Of a stretch of DNA of 51,647 nucleotides, positions 24,896 to 33,046 are shown one piece after another. The notes beneath the pieces are model-generated. The model was not told the origin of the DNA, did no database searches, and saw only the letters and a list, made by a program, of their open reading frames with translations. Location of the stretch: assembly GCA_934621385.1 (NCBI GenBank), contig CAKTUI010000020.1:1-51647 (forward strand), written 5' to 3'. Made by a program: the position numbers and the translations under genes. The DNA is from an uncultured Kiritimatiellota bacterium (lineage in GTDB: Bacteria; Verrucomicrobiota; Kiritimatiellia; RFP12; UBA1067). How positions within the stretch are numbered: position 1 is the stretch's first letter; each line of letters starts with the position of its first letter.

Positions 24896-25986
24896 GCGTG
24901 TCTCCTCCTAAAAGACCACAACCCGAGCGGATAATACACACGCCGGAAGAAGACCTTGGCCGGCCAATCGAGAATGGGCGTGATGCCACAGAGAAGAACA
25001 AACGGCACGGCACATTTCTTGAGGGCACCCGCAAAGCGCGTTAGCTTCAGGTAGGCCCGCCAACCGCCCTTCTCCAAAATCCGGTGCAGGCACTTGCACC
25101 ACTCCCTCGCACCGAACCCCCGCGAACCGACTGGATGGCGATCCGTAAAGTAAATGTCGAAGAAGAACGAGAGATAACGCCGCGCCCACGCCTGCGACAA
25201 TGGGCGAGAAAGACGCTGGGAGGCAAAGAACAGAAGGAGATGACGAACAACCTCGGCATACTGGGCAAAGTCCGTCCCCGCCGACGAATCCGTCGTGATG
25301 GATCCGCCTCGCCGCCGATAGATGTAAATGTCGGTATCCACCGGAAGAAAACGCGCCGCAAAAGTCAGCACACGAGCCAACCACTCATTATCCTCATACT
25401 TAAGCCCGGGCTGGAATGAGAGCGCATACTTTTTCAGAAAATCCACGCGGCACACCGAGAGTGTCGCCATGGGGAGAATATAACGCGGCGAACGCGAAAA
25501 GGCAATCATCACCTGTTCACCCGTCAAGACCTGATTCAGGTCAGACGGGTGGAAATTAAAGTGCCGCGCTACAAATGTGCGATTGCCGCACTCGTCCTCC
25601 AGATATTCAGGGGCTGCCCCTTGCAGAACTTCCGGCTCATTGTGCGTTTTCGCCTCCTCCTGAAGACGACTGAGAATATTGTCCGCCAGCAGGTCGTCTC
25701 CATCCAACCAAAGAACATATCGCCCCTTGACCACGGCAAATCCACGATTACGCGGTGTTGCCGGCGAACCGCTCTTGGGGCCTTCCACCACCTGGAATCG
25801 TGCATCCTGCCGAGCTGCAGCCCGACATTTCGCCAATGTGTCGTCCGTTGACGTCTCAACGGACAGAATGCATTCCCAATCCTGAAAAGGTTGCGAACGA
25901 ACAGAACGGACGCAGTCGTCCACATACCGTCCCACGTTGTAGCAGGGAACGACAATCGAGAAATAAGGCCGGTCTTGTGCATTCAT
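24892..25986 (-). CDS. Glycosyltransferase family 2
   Basis: 364 residues, GT-A fold at the N-terminus: FSIVVPCYNVGRYV, the unusual LSVETSTDDTLAKC where most relatives have DDGSTD, and VLWLDGDDLL with the DxD-type metal site. The C-terminal third has a hydrophobic patch (CAVPFVLLCGITPILDWP) and may touch the membrane. It is clearly a paralogue of the gene at 27515-28600, with which it shares the order and wording of nearly all motifs. The start at 25986 (MNAQDRPYF) forms ATGA with the flippase stop. Confidence 0.93.
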   Translation of the reverse strand: MNAQDRPYFSIVVPCYNVGRYVDDCVRSVRSQPFQDWECILSVETSTDDTLAKCRAAARQDARFQVVEGPKSGSPATPRNRGFAVVKGRYVLWLDGDDLLADNILSRLQEEAKTHNEPEVLQGAAPEYLEDECGNRTFVARHFNFHPSDLNQVLTGEQVMIAFSRSPRYILPMATLSVCRVDFLKKYALSFQPGLKYEDNEWLARVLTFAARFLPVDTDIYIYRRRGGSITTDSSAGTDFAQYAEVVRHLLLFFASQRLSRPLSQAWARRYLSFFFDIYFTDRHPVGSRGFGAREWCKCLHRILEKGGWRAYLKLTRFAGALKKCAVPFVLLCGITPILDWPAKVFFRRVYYPLGLWSFRRRHA

Positions 25987-27518
25987 CTTGACTTCCTCAT
26001 CTTTCCCATAAATTCCAACAGGTATCGCCTGAAGACGATAACAACCGCCGCGCTCGCCACCGTCGCGGCGATGAACCCACGGACGACAAGTCCCACGAAC
26101 CCCTCGACGGACGGCAACGATGCCACCCACCAGGTCACAGCACAAAGGGCCAACGCAAAGAGCGAAAAGGCCACTTGCAGACGCACATACCGCTTGACAA
26201 AACTGCGTCCCTCATCATCTGTCCCCGTCAGGTAGTGGCGGAAAACGACCGCACCCTCCCACGGAATCTCAATGAACAGAAAGGCGATAATCGTTGACAA
26301 AATGGCACCATTCAAACCCATCACGTAAATCAAGGCGAAGTTCATGACAAGATTCGCAATCCCCGAGACAACGGGCTTGAACTGATCCTGACGCCAAAGC
26401 CCCAACGCGGACTTGAACATCTGCAGCACCTGCCGCGAATAGTTGACATAGAAGAAAACGACCATCAGCACAGCCGTGGAGAACGGCTCCATCAATTCCG
26501 GACGCTTCTCCGTCCAAATCTGCATAAACGGCTGATAAAGAGCCAGCATCATCGCCGAACTCCACGAGACAAGTATCAGCGAAAGAACATTCAGTTTTCG
26601 AAATTTCTCCCAGACAGCAAGCTTGGTCTCGGTATGAATGGCATTGCCGAACCCCGCCGTCAGGGAATCATAAATCATGTAGATGAAACCACAGACCGTT
26701 TTGTAAATCGTGTAGTAGTTGCCGTAGGCCGCAACCTTGACGAGTCCAAGACATGAAGAAATCACCAGATTGTCACTTGAATAGGAAATGACCGACCCAA
26801 GGCGGTGAAGGAACAAGGCCCCGACATCCGCCAGAATCTTCCTCCGCCGTTCACGCGACAGTCGACCCGCACAGATAATGTCCGGGAAGAGCCGCTTTGT
26901 GACACGAGCAACGAGAATATTGGAGAGTACGGTAAAGACTATCGTCACAAGGACATAGTGGTAGTAATTTCGCGTAAAGCACAGAATGGCCAGCGAAGCG
27001 ATGTTCTGTGCAATCGTCAACCCGGTCGCGATATGCGTCTGGATGTCCATCCGCTGGTGCACCGTCAACAAAACGCCGCGATAGGCAAAGAGAAAATAAC
27101 TCAAGACGGCATTAGCGAGGTGAATAAGATAAATGATGCGCAAGTCAATGTCGGCCGGAACGTCGCCGTGGACAAGTTTCGGCAAAAAAGGAAAGATGGA
27201 AAGGCCGCAAATAAGAATCAGCAGACCAATCAGGCGAAAGACCGTACGATAAAAACTGAAATACGCACAAATCGTTTCCTTGTCATCCTCCGCAACCGGC
27301 TTGTACATGGCGCAGACAACCGCCTGCCCGACACCAAGTTCCGCGAGGGAGAGAACACCAAGAATCGAGGCGAAAAGTCCGTTCAAGCCCAGGTACTCCG
27401 CTCCCATCCACCAGATGAAGAGCGTCCGATTGACGAAGGGCAGGAACATCGTCAGCACACGGTTGAGCAAGCCGGCGACAATATTCCGCCTCGCATTCCC
27501 GATGATGTCGAGTTTCAA
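25983..27518 (-). CDS. Wzx-type polysaccharide flippase (MATE/PST superfamily)
   Basis: 511 residues with about 12-14 hydrophobic segments spread over the length and the start RRNIVAGLLNRVLTMFLPFVNR typical of PST transporters (about residues 10-31; key residues N12 and R31). It would move undecaprenyl-linked repeat units across the inner membrane for polymerisation by the Wzy-like protein at 30585. Overlaps of ATGA type on both sides place it between two paralogous GT2 genes. Confidence 0.92.
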   Translation of the reverse strand: MKLDIIGNARRNIVAGLLNRVLTMFLPFVNRTLFIWWMGAEYLGLNGLFASILGVLSLAELGVGQAVVCAMYKPVAEDDKETICAYFSFYRTVFRLIGLLILICGLSIFPFLPKLVHGDVPADIDLRIIYLIHLANAVLSYFLFAYRGVLLTVHQRMDIQTHIATGLTIAQNIASLAILCFTRNYYHYVLVTIVFTVLSNILVARVTKRLFPDIICAGRLSRERRRKILADVGALFLHRLGSVISYSSDNLVISSCLGLVKVAAYGNYYTIYKTVCGFIYMIYDSLTAGFGNAIHTETKLAVWEKFRKLNVLSLILVSWSSAMMLALYQPFMQIWTEKRPELMEPFSTAVLMVVFFYVNYSRQVLQMFKSALGLWRQDQFKPVVSGIANLVMNFALIYVMGLNGAILSTIIAFLFIEIPWEGAVVFRHYLTGTDDEGRSFVKRYVRLQVAFSLFALALCAVTWWVASLPSVEGFVGLVVRGFIAATVASAAVVIVFRRYLLEFMGKMRKSR

Positions 27519-28600
27519 CTGCCCCTCCTTTTCACCTGCCGCATGACAAGCGGATAATAGAAATACCTAAAATAAGCCCGCGCAGGCCAGCCGAGAGCCG
27601 GGTGTAGGCCACACATCAGCACAAGTGGAACGGCAACTTTCTTCGGCAACCCGGCAAACCTGGCAAGTTTCACAAAGTTCACCCAGCCCCGATTCCTCAA
27701 CAAGCATCGAATGCAGACCGACCATGCAAGCATGTTAATGCACGCGAAGCGCTTCGGAGCAAAGAAATAGGAGAAGAATGGTGAGAGAATGCCTCGCGCC
27801 CAGGCCGTCGCCAGCCGCCGCGTAAAGGCGTGCGTCACGAAGAAATTGAAGAGCGAGCGAAAAACGACAACGAGGCAGGCCAATTCACGACTCGTGAAGT
27901 CGCGCCGCGTGACGGAACCATAACGATGCCGGTAAAGATAACAAACCGTATTGTCAACGAACACACGTCTTGCGGCGTAAAGGACGCGTGGCATCCATTC
28001 AAGGTCTTCATACCGAATACGCGGCAAGAATTCAAGGCCATTCTCCCGCAGAAAGTCTACGCGAATGGCCATTAGCCACGGCACAGGATAGAAATGCGGA
28101 TTTGGGCGCACAATGGCGCACATGGCCTCCTCGCCAGTCAGCATCCGACCATTTTCTGCATCAGGGAAGCTGAAGATGCGCGACATTCTGACAACCCGTC
28201 CATCGGCATCCTCCTCGCGTTGGTTAGCCGCATAATGAATGATGTCGGGTTCGTCCGCACGATGCACATCCTTCGCAATTCGGTCAAGTGCCCCTTCGAC
28301 AAGTTTGTCATCACCATCAATCCAAACGACATACCGTCCACGCGCCGCCGCGAGGCCCTTGTTGCGTGGAATCGAAGCGGAACCGCTGCGAGGGCCTGTG
28401 AGAACCTTGAATCGCGCATCCCGTCTTTCCGCACACTGGCAACGATCAAGCGTATCGTCCTGAGAGGTTTCGACAAATAGGATACATTCCCAATCGGAGA
28501 ACGACTGCCCGACAACCGAGTCCACCAACTCGTCCACATACTTGCCGACATTGCAACAGGGGACGATCAACGAGAAGAATGGCGATTCAGCCGATTGCAT
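27515..28600 (-). CDS. Glycosyltransferase family 2
   Basis: 361 residues. Motifs FSLIVPCCNVGKYV, LFVETSQDDTLDRC, SIPRNKGLAAARGRYVVW and IDGDDKL correspond one for one with the protein at 24892-25986. The C-terminal segments (KVAVPLVLMCGLHPALGWP) match as well, so the two arose by duplication and now flank the flippase gene. It probably adds a different or a repeated sugar of the unit. It overlaps the gene before it by 14 bp and the one after by 4 bp. Confidence 0.93.
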   Translation of the reverse strand: MQSAESPFFSLIVPCCNVGKYVDELVDSVVGQSFSDWECILFVETSQDDTLDRCQCAERRDARFKVLTGPRSGSASIPRNKGLAAARGRYVVWIDGDDKLVEGALDRIAKDVHRADEPDIIHYAANQREEDADGRVVRMSRIFSFPDAENGRMLTGEEAMCAIVRPNPHFYPVPWLMAIRVDFLRENGLEFLPRIRYEDLEWMPRVLYAARRVFVDNTVCYLYRHRYGSVTRRDFTSRELACLVVVFRSLFNFFVTHAFTRRLATAWARGILSPFFSYFFAPKRFACINMLAWSVCIRCLLRNRGWVNFVKLARFAGLPKKVAVPLVLMCGLHPALGWPARAYFRYFYYPLVMRQVKRRGS

Positions 28601-29648
28601 GACTCACCCTCCTTACCGTTTCATCCTTCCGCCGCTTCGCCCACAGGAGAACGGGCACCATCGGAAGAAAAGCAACAAGCATCACACAAAAGATCCGACC
28701 TGTCCAGCCCTTCACCTCAACCCGCGCCTTCCGAAAGCGACGACGCACGTCAGCCAACGAGCGCATCCGCTTCCACCACGAGAGTCCAGGTTGGCAGCAA
28801 AGAGCCTGCGCCTCATGGTAATACACCAAAAATTCAAGTTTCTGAGCCGTCGGGGCATCCACCCAATCCAAACCACCACTCTTAAAGATTCTCAACTTTT
28901 CCGCAGCGCGAAGGAACCAGTTCCTCTCTCGTTTCCAGTCCCCTTCCTTGCGGTAGTAGCGCGTACACGCTGAGGCCTCGAATCTCAGGTAATCGTAAAG
29001 CGTCGTACGAACAACGGCCAGCGTCTCCGCCGAAAGAAGATAATCGAGGAGGAACATCTCGTCCTCACACATGGTGATGCCCGGGCAGAAGCGAATCCGC
29101 CGCGTTGCAATGATATTGTGCCGAAAGAGACAGACAAAAAGGTAGCCGTGAACCCGTCGACTGTCATTCAGGAGGGGATAGAAAACTCTTGACAAGATGA
29201 CCTCATGCCCACGAATCGTCTCACGCTCCCCCTCAATCGGGAAGTCGACGATTCCTTCCGTCGTCGTCTCCGGTCCGATGTCACGGAATGCGCACCCAGC
29301 CAAATCGGCCTTCTCCTGCCGCGCCAGTTCCAACAGCGTCGTATAAATCTCGGGATGGACACGATCGTCCGAATCGCAAAAGGCAATCCACTCGCCCTTA
29401 GCGACCTCCAAGCCCCTGTTCCGCGCCACGCAAACACCCCCATTCGGCCCCGTCAAGACGCGGAACCGATCGTCCGTCGCAGCAAAAGCGCGGCAAATTG
29501 AGAGCGAGTCGTCCGTCGAGCCATCATCAACAAGAATGAACTCAATGGATTTCAAATGCTGGTTCTTGAGCGACTCAAGGCAGGCAGGGAGTCGCTTCGC
29601 CGTATTGTAGACGGGCACAATGACGCTGACGAGTGGCGCATCCATCAT
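28587..29648 (-). CDS. Glycosyltransferase family 2
   Basis: 353 residues. The GT-A core is classical: VSVIVPVYNTAKRL, LVDDGSTDDSLSIC, GVCVARNRGLEVAKGEW and FCDSDDRVHPEIY (DxD). A C-terminal hydrophobic stretch (IFCVMLVAFLPMVPVLLW, about 318-335) could anchor it to the membrane. It is closer to ordinary capsule GT2 enzymes than to the paralogous pair next door. The ATG at 29648 overlaps the preceding stop as ATGA. Confidence 0.94.
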   Translation of the reverse strand: MMDAPLVSVIVPVYNTAKRLPACLESLKNQHLKSIEFILVDDGSTDDSLSICRAFAATDDRFRVLTGPNGGVCVARNRGLEVAKGEWIAFCDSDDRVHPEIYTTLLELARQEKADLAGCAFRDIGPETTTEGIVDFPIEGERETIRGHEVILSRVFYPLLNDSRRVHGYLFVCLFRHNIIATRRIRFCPGITMCEDEMFLLDYLLSAETLAVVRTTLYDYLRFEASACTRYYRKEGDWKRERNWFLRAAEKLRIFKSGGLDWVDAPTAQKLEFLVYYHEAQALCCQPGLSWWKRMRSLADVRRRFRKARVEVKGWTGRIFCVMLVAFLPMVPVLLWAKRRKDETVRRVSHAIG

Positions 29649-30592
29649 CTGCCTCCCTTCAGGACACGACGCAAACGACGCAGAATCTTCGCCCTCAGTT
29701 CAAGTGGTCGAGCGAAAAGGCGGCAAACAGCCTTGTGCGAGGCCTTGAGAGAATAAGGCACGAGACCCGGCAGGCGAAGTCCATTCGAAACCGCCCACTC
29801 AACGATCCGCACGGTCTCGTCGAAGAATCGCATGGCCGATGGCGTCCACGAAATCCACGGCTTTGGCGAACCAACGAAATGCGCAAAGATCTGACCAGCA
29901 TTCTTGTCCAGTGCATAGGCCGCCGTCCGACGCGGCGCATCAGGAAGGAATGTCAGGCACGCATTGAGGCACGACTCATCGAGTTGATGATAGCAGGCAA
30001 GGGACTTATCGACAACACCGACATCTCCCTTCGGCAACCGCATCATCATCTCATGCCACACGGTCAGGAAATGCTCCTGACACCGGGCGAGCGAAAGAAA
30101 GCACGCCGAGCACGAAAGAAAATCCGAGACACTGCCAACTTCCGACAGGGGTCGCGCACATCCCGAAACACTTGCCACATCCTTCTGCCATGTCGGCAAG
30201 ATGACGCGCAGGTCGTATGGCGGCGGGAACGCACGCGGCATTTCCGCCGCGCTACGGCATCGAACGTGAATGTGTTCCTCATCAGGCGGCGACAGAAGAC
30301 TGGAACAGTTCCCCGTGAAAAGAGCGTCCGAGTCCGCCCATGTCACGAATTTCGTCTCGGCCTCACGCATCATTCGTGCCTTGTAGCAAGTCAACGAATG
30401 ATCCGCATCGTCAAGCGAAACAAGGCGAACCTGACCGAACTGGGTCAGGACATCGGCATCACTTTTCGAAAACCGCTTCGTTCCAACAATAACCGGCTCA
30501 TCCATGCCCGACGAGCGCATGGAAGCCACAAGAAGGAAAAGCCCCCAGAGATAATTCGAATCTCCAGCCGTTACAACCGTATTGTCACGCAA
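29645..30592 (-). CDS. Putative glycosyltransferase (GT-A-like), unassigned family
   Basis: 315 residues from a TTG start at 30592. That start gives AGGAG 8-9 nt upstream, an 8-bp overlap with the polymerase gene and a normal N-terminus (RDNTVVTAGDSNYLWGLFLL). An ATG at 30658 would demand a 74-bp overlap and a highly basic extension. A DxD-type motif is visible in FVTWADSDALF (about residues 84-94), and GSPKPW follows later. The layout resembles family 8-type or related nucleotide-sugar transferases, but I do not recognise a defined family. Context makes a role in repeat-unit assembly likely. Confidence 0.75.
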   Translation of the reverse strand: MRDNTVVTAGDSNYLWGLFLLVASMRSSGMDEPVIVGTKRFSKSDADVLTQFGQVRLVSLDDADHSLTCYKARMMREAETKFVTWADSDALFTGNCSSLLSPPDEEHIHVRCRSAAEMPRAFPPPYDLRVILPTWQKDVASVSGCARPLSEVGSVSDFLSCSACFLSLARCQEHFLTVWHEMMMRLPKGDVGVVDKSLACYHQLDESCLNACLTFLPDAPRRTAAYALDKNAGQIFAHFVGSPKPWISWTPSAMRFFDETVRIVEWAVSNGLRLPGLVPYSLKASHKAVCRLFARPLELRAKILRRLRRVLKGGR

Positions 30593-31946
30593 GGGCCAAT
30601 TCTCCTTTCGCCTCTTTTGGCATCTTCTCTTTCGCGACCAGTTCCTTCCAATGTCCATTCAAGTAGGAGATAATTGCAAAGAAGATGACCATTTCCGAAA
30701 AACTCGTGGACTGCTTGAGCACCCATTCAAGGGCGGACTGAAGATAGGTTCCGGTCAAACCACCCGCAAGACCAACTGGAAGGAAGAACCAGGATGTTCC
30801 CGCCAAACGCTTTGCCAATCGCAGACTTGACCGCAAATAGTACCCATACCAAGCAAGCAGAAGCAAAAGTGCCGGAATCCCACACTCTGCGCCGACAAGC
30901 AGATAGACGGTCTCGACAATCCCGTCCTTGAAATCTTCGCCGTTTTCGCCACCGCGCTGACGACGGCCCGTGCCGATCCAATAGGGATATGGTGGATTGA
31001 TCTTAATGCCCCAGTTATTGATTCCGACACCGAAAAGCGGTTCCGCCTTCATCATGTTGAACGCACAGCGGGCAAACTCGACGCGTGTATCACCAGACGA
31101 CTTGGGTGCCGTCTCGAAACGTTCAATCAGACGCGGCAAAATCAGAAGCAAGCCCAAAAGGCCAATGGCAACCAACGGGAACAGGCGAACAATCTGCCGC
31201 ATCCGAAAGTTTCGCCGAATGCTCAACACAAAGACGACAAACAGTGCGATTGGGAAGCAGACGAGTGCCCCCCGGGAATAAGTTCGAACGAGGCAACCCG
31301 CCCCACACAAGAAGGCCAGAGCAAACAACCACCACCCGCGCCGCTTCGCGGCATTCAGATAGTAGGCGAAATAAATGGGCGTTGCCATTAGCATGTAGAC
31401 CGCCAGCGAATTCTGATGGGGGAACGGCCCCCTCGCCTGCCACACCCCGGACAAATGCTGCCGCGCCACAAAATACATACAGCCAACAAGGACAACCGCC
31501 AAGCCAACCATCAGCGGGCGCAAGTCACGAACGGCGCATAGCCAATTGTAGACGGCTGCGAAAAGGAAGAACATCATAATCATCTTCCAGACTTCGAGCC
31601 ACCCATATTCAAGATTTGCCGCATTCATCAGGGAAAGACACGACCAACCGAAGTAGACAAGGTAGATGCGGCTGCCCCAGTCCGGGAAGAATGTTATCTT
31701 TCGTCCCTGAAAGAGCAGTGCCAGGAGAATGGCGAACGCCACGAGATAAATCAGGGAGACCTCCATTCCGCGCGAAGTCCCACGATACCATTCCGATGAG
31801 AGAAAGTTAATGGCCGTCTGCTGGTAGATGAGAATGGGCAAAAACAGAAACGCCGCCATCCACCCAAAGCAACGCCGATTCATCGCGCACCAAAACGCGA
31901 CGGGGAGAAGGCCACAACAGGTCAGAGCGAAGACGGCGTATTTCAT
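30585..31946 (-). CDS. O-antigen ligase/polymerase family membrane protein (Wzy-like)
   Basis: 453 residues with 10-12 hydrophobic segments. The Wzy_C-type periplasmic loop contains RTYSRGALVCFPIALFVV and, later, the EPLFGVGINNWG region (FNMMKAEPLFGVG), a hallmark of WaaL/Wzy proteins. It would polymerise lipid-linked units in the periplasm or ligate polymer to an acceptor; the two activities cannot be separated from sequence. Being the only such gene beside wzx, wza-like and wzc-like genes favours polymerase. It starts 3 nt after the Wza-like stop. Confidence 0.9.
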   Translation of the reverse strand: MKYAVFALTCCGLLPVAFWCAMNRRCFGWMAAFLFLPILIYQQTAINFLSSEWYRGTSRGMEVSLIYLVAFAILLALLFQGRKITFFPDWGSRIYLVYFGWSCLSLMNAANLEYGWLEVWKMIMMFFLFAAVYNWLCAVRDLRPLMVGLAVVLVGCMYFVARQHLSGVWQARGPFPHQNSLAVYMLMATPIYFAYYLNAAKRRGWWLFALAFLCGAGCLVRTYSRGALVCFPIALFVVFVLSIRRNFRMRQIVRLFPLVAIGLLGLLLILPRLIERFETAPKSSGDTRVEFARCAFNMMKAEPLFGVGINNWGIKINPPYPYWIGTGRRQRGGENGEDFKDGIVETVYLLVGAECGIPALLLLLAWYGYYLRSSLRLAKRLAGTSWFFLPVGLAGGLTGTYLQSALEWVLKQSTSFSEMVIFFAIISYLNGHWKELVAKEKMPKEAKGELALA

Positions 31947-31949
31947 GCA

Positions 31950-33044
31950 TTAGTCCGATTTCATCACGCCCCAAAGGGCAAACGGCGATGCAAGAAGGTT
32001 CACCAGCTGAGCCGTCGGCAGAAGTTTCCGAATGAACACATTGTACTCGGAGATATTGTCCTTCGGCAAATAGACGACATCGCCCGGCGCAAGGCGCACA
32101 TTGGGCTTACGCCCACAGAGAATGCCGTCAAGATCAACCTTGTAAATGGTCGGATCCGAGACGCCACCCCGAATGAGAATCGCATGAGACCAGTAGGTCT
32201 CCTTGACCCAACCACCCGTCGTCAACAACTCAAGAATGCCAAGATTGTTGTCCCACAGGCGCTTGTGCGGGCGAATCGTATCCCCAATCAGACAGACCAT
32301 CGACTCCGATCGGACGGCGATGTACACGTAGTCACCCTTCCGAAGAAGAACATTGTGACTGGTATCGCCAGACTCAATGGCCTTGCGAAAGTCAATGGGA
32401 AGGACTATGTACTTCTCCCGCCCATTCTCATCTTTCGTCTTGCGGCAAAATATGGAATTGACAAGATCGGCAACATCAAGGACCTGACCATCCATCAGAC
32501 GCTCATCGGAACCACCCGACATGGCATAAAGGTCGGCAAGGCGCATTCCGTTCGAGATGTTGAAAACGCCCGGGTTCTTCGTACCTCCGGCAATCGTCGC
32601 CGTTTCTGATGAAATCTTGGTTGGCGTAATGCCGACCGCCGGTTTCTTGACATACTGGGCAAGGCCATCCTCCAGCATCCGTGCAGCCTCGGCAAGCGTC
32701 AACCCGGCAACCTTAACCTGACCAAGAAAGACCATGCCGATGTACCCATCAGGCGTGACGACCGTATCGATTGTCAAGTCCTTGTGGTTGTAGACGACGA
32801 CCTTAACCTCATCGCCAGCATTAATTGTATACGTTGGCTCCGGCTTGGCATTCCATTCCTGAAGGACTGCATCCCGGCGGGTCTTCTCCTCATCCGAGAG
32901 ATTCGTCTCGTCAAGAATCGCACTCTGCGATTCCGTGAAATCGGGGAACGTGTCGTAATTGCCCGTCCACCGATCGGAATAGCAGGCCCCAAGCACACAG
33001 GCAAGAGCAAGTATTGCCGCGACGCGCGTCATAACTGCACCCAT
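31950..33044 (-). CDS. Polysaccharide export lipoprotein (Wza-like, Poly_export/SLBB)
   Basis: 364 residues with a lipoprotein signal ending in the lipobox LGAC (cysteine near residue 21). The Poly_export domain starts at YTINAGDEVKVVVYNHKDL (about 92-110), and SLBB-like segments follow (TIAGGTKNPGVFNI, VCLIGDTIRPHKRLW). It would form the outer-membrane exit pore. AAGGGGGT lies 7 nt before the ATG at 33044; the alternative ATG at 33032 lacks such a site. It begins 2 nt after the Wzc-like gene. Confidence 0.93.
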   Translation of the reverse strand: MGAVMTRVAAILALACVLGACYSDRWTGNYDTFPDFTESQSAILDETNLSDEEKTRRDAVLQEWNAKPEPTYTINAGDEVKVVVYNHKDLTIDTVVTPDGYIGMVFLGQVKVAGLTLAEAARMLEDGLAQYVKKPAVGITPTKISSETATIAGGTKNPGVFNISNGMRLADLYAMSGGSDERLMDGQVLDVADLVNSIFCRKTKDENGREKYIVLPIDFRKAIESGDTSHNVLLRKGDYVYIAVRSESMVCLIGDTIRPHKRLWDNNLGILELLTTGGWVKETYWSHAILIRGGVSDPTIYKVDLDGILCGRKPNVRLAPGDVVYLPKDNISEYNVFIRKLLPTAQLVNLLASPFALWGVMKSD

Positions 33045-33046
33045 CG

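Noticed and set aside
25987..26145. N-terminal extension of the GT2 gene to 26145
   Set aside because: It would lie entirely inside the flippase gene; the ATGA overlap at 25986 gives a normal N-terminus.
30593..30658. ATG start at 30658 for the 29645 gene
   Set aside because: It adds 22 basic residues inside the polymerase gene; TTG at 30592 has a ribosome-binding site and a family-like start.
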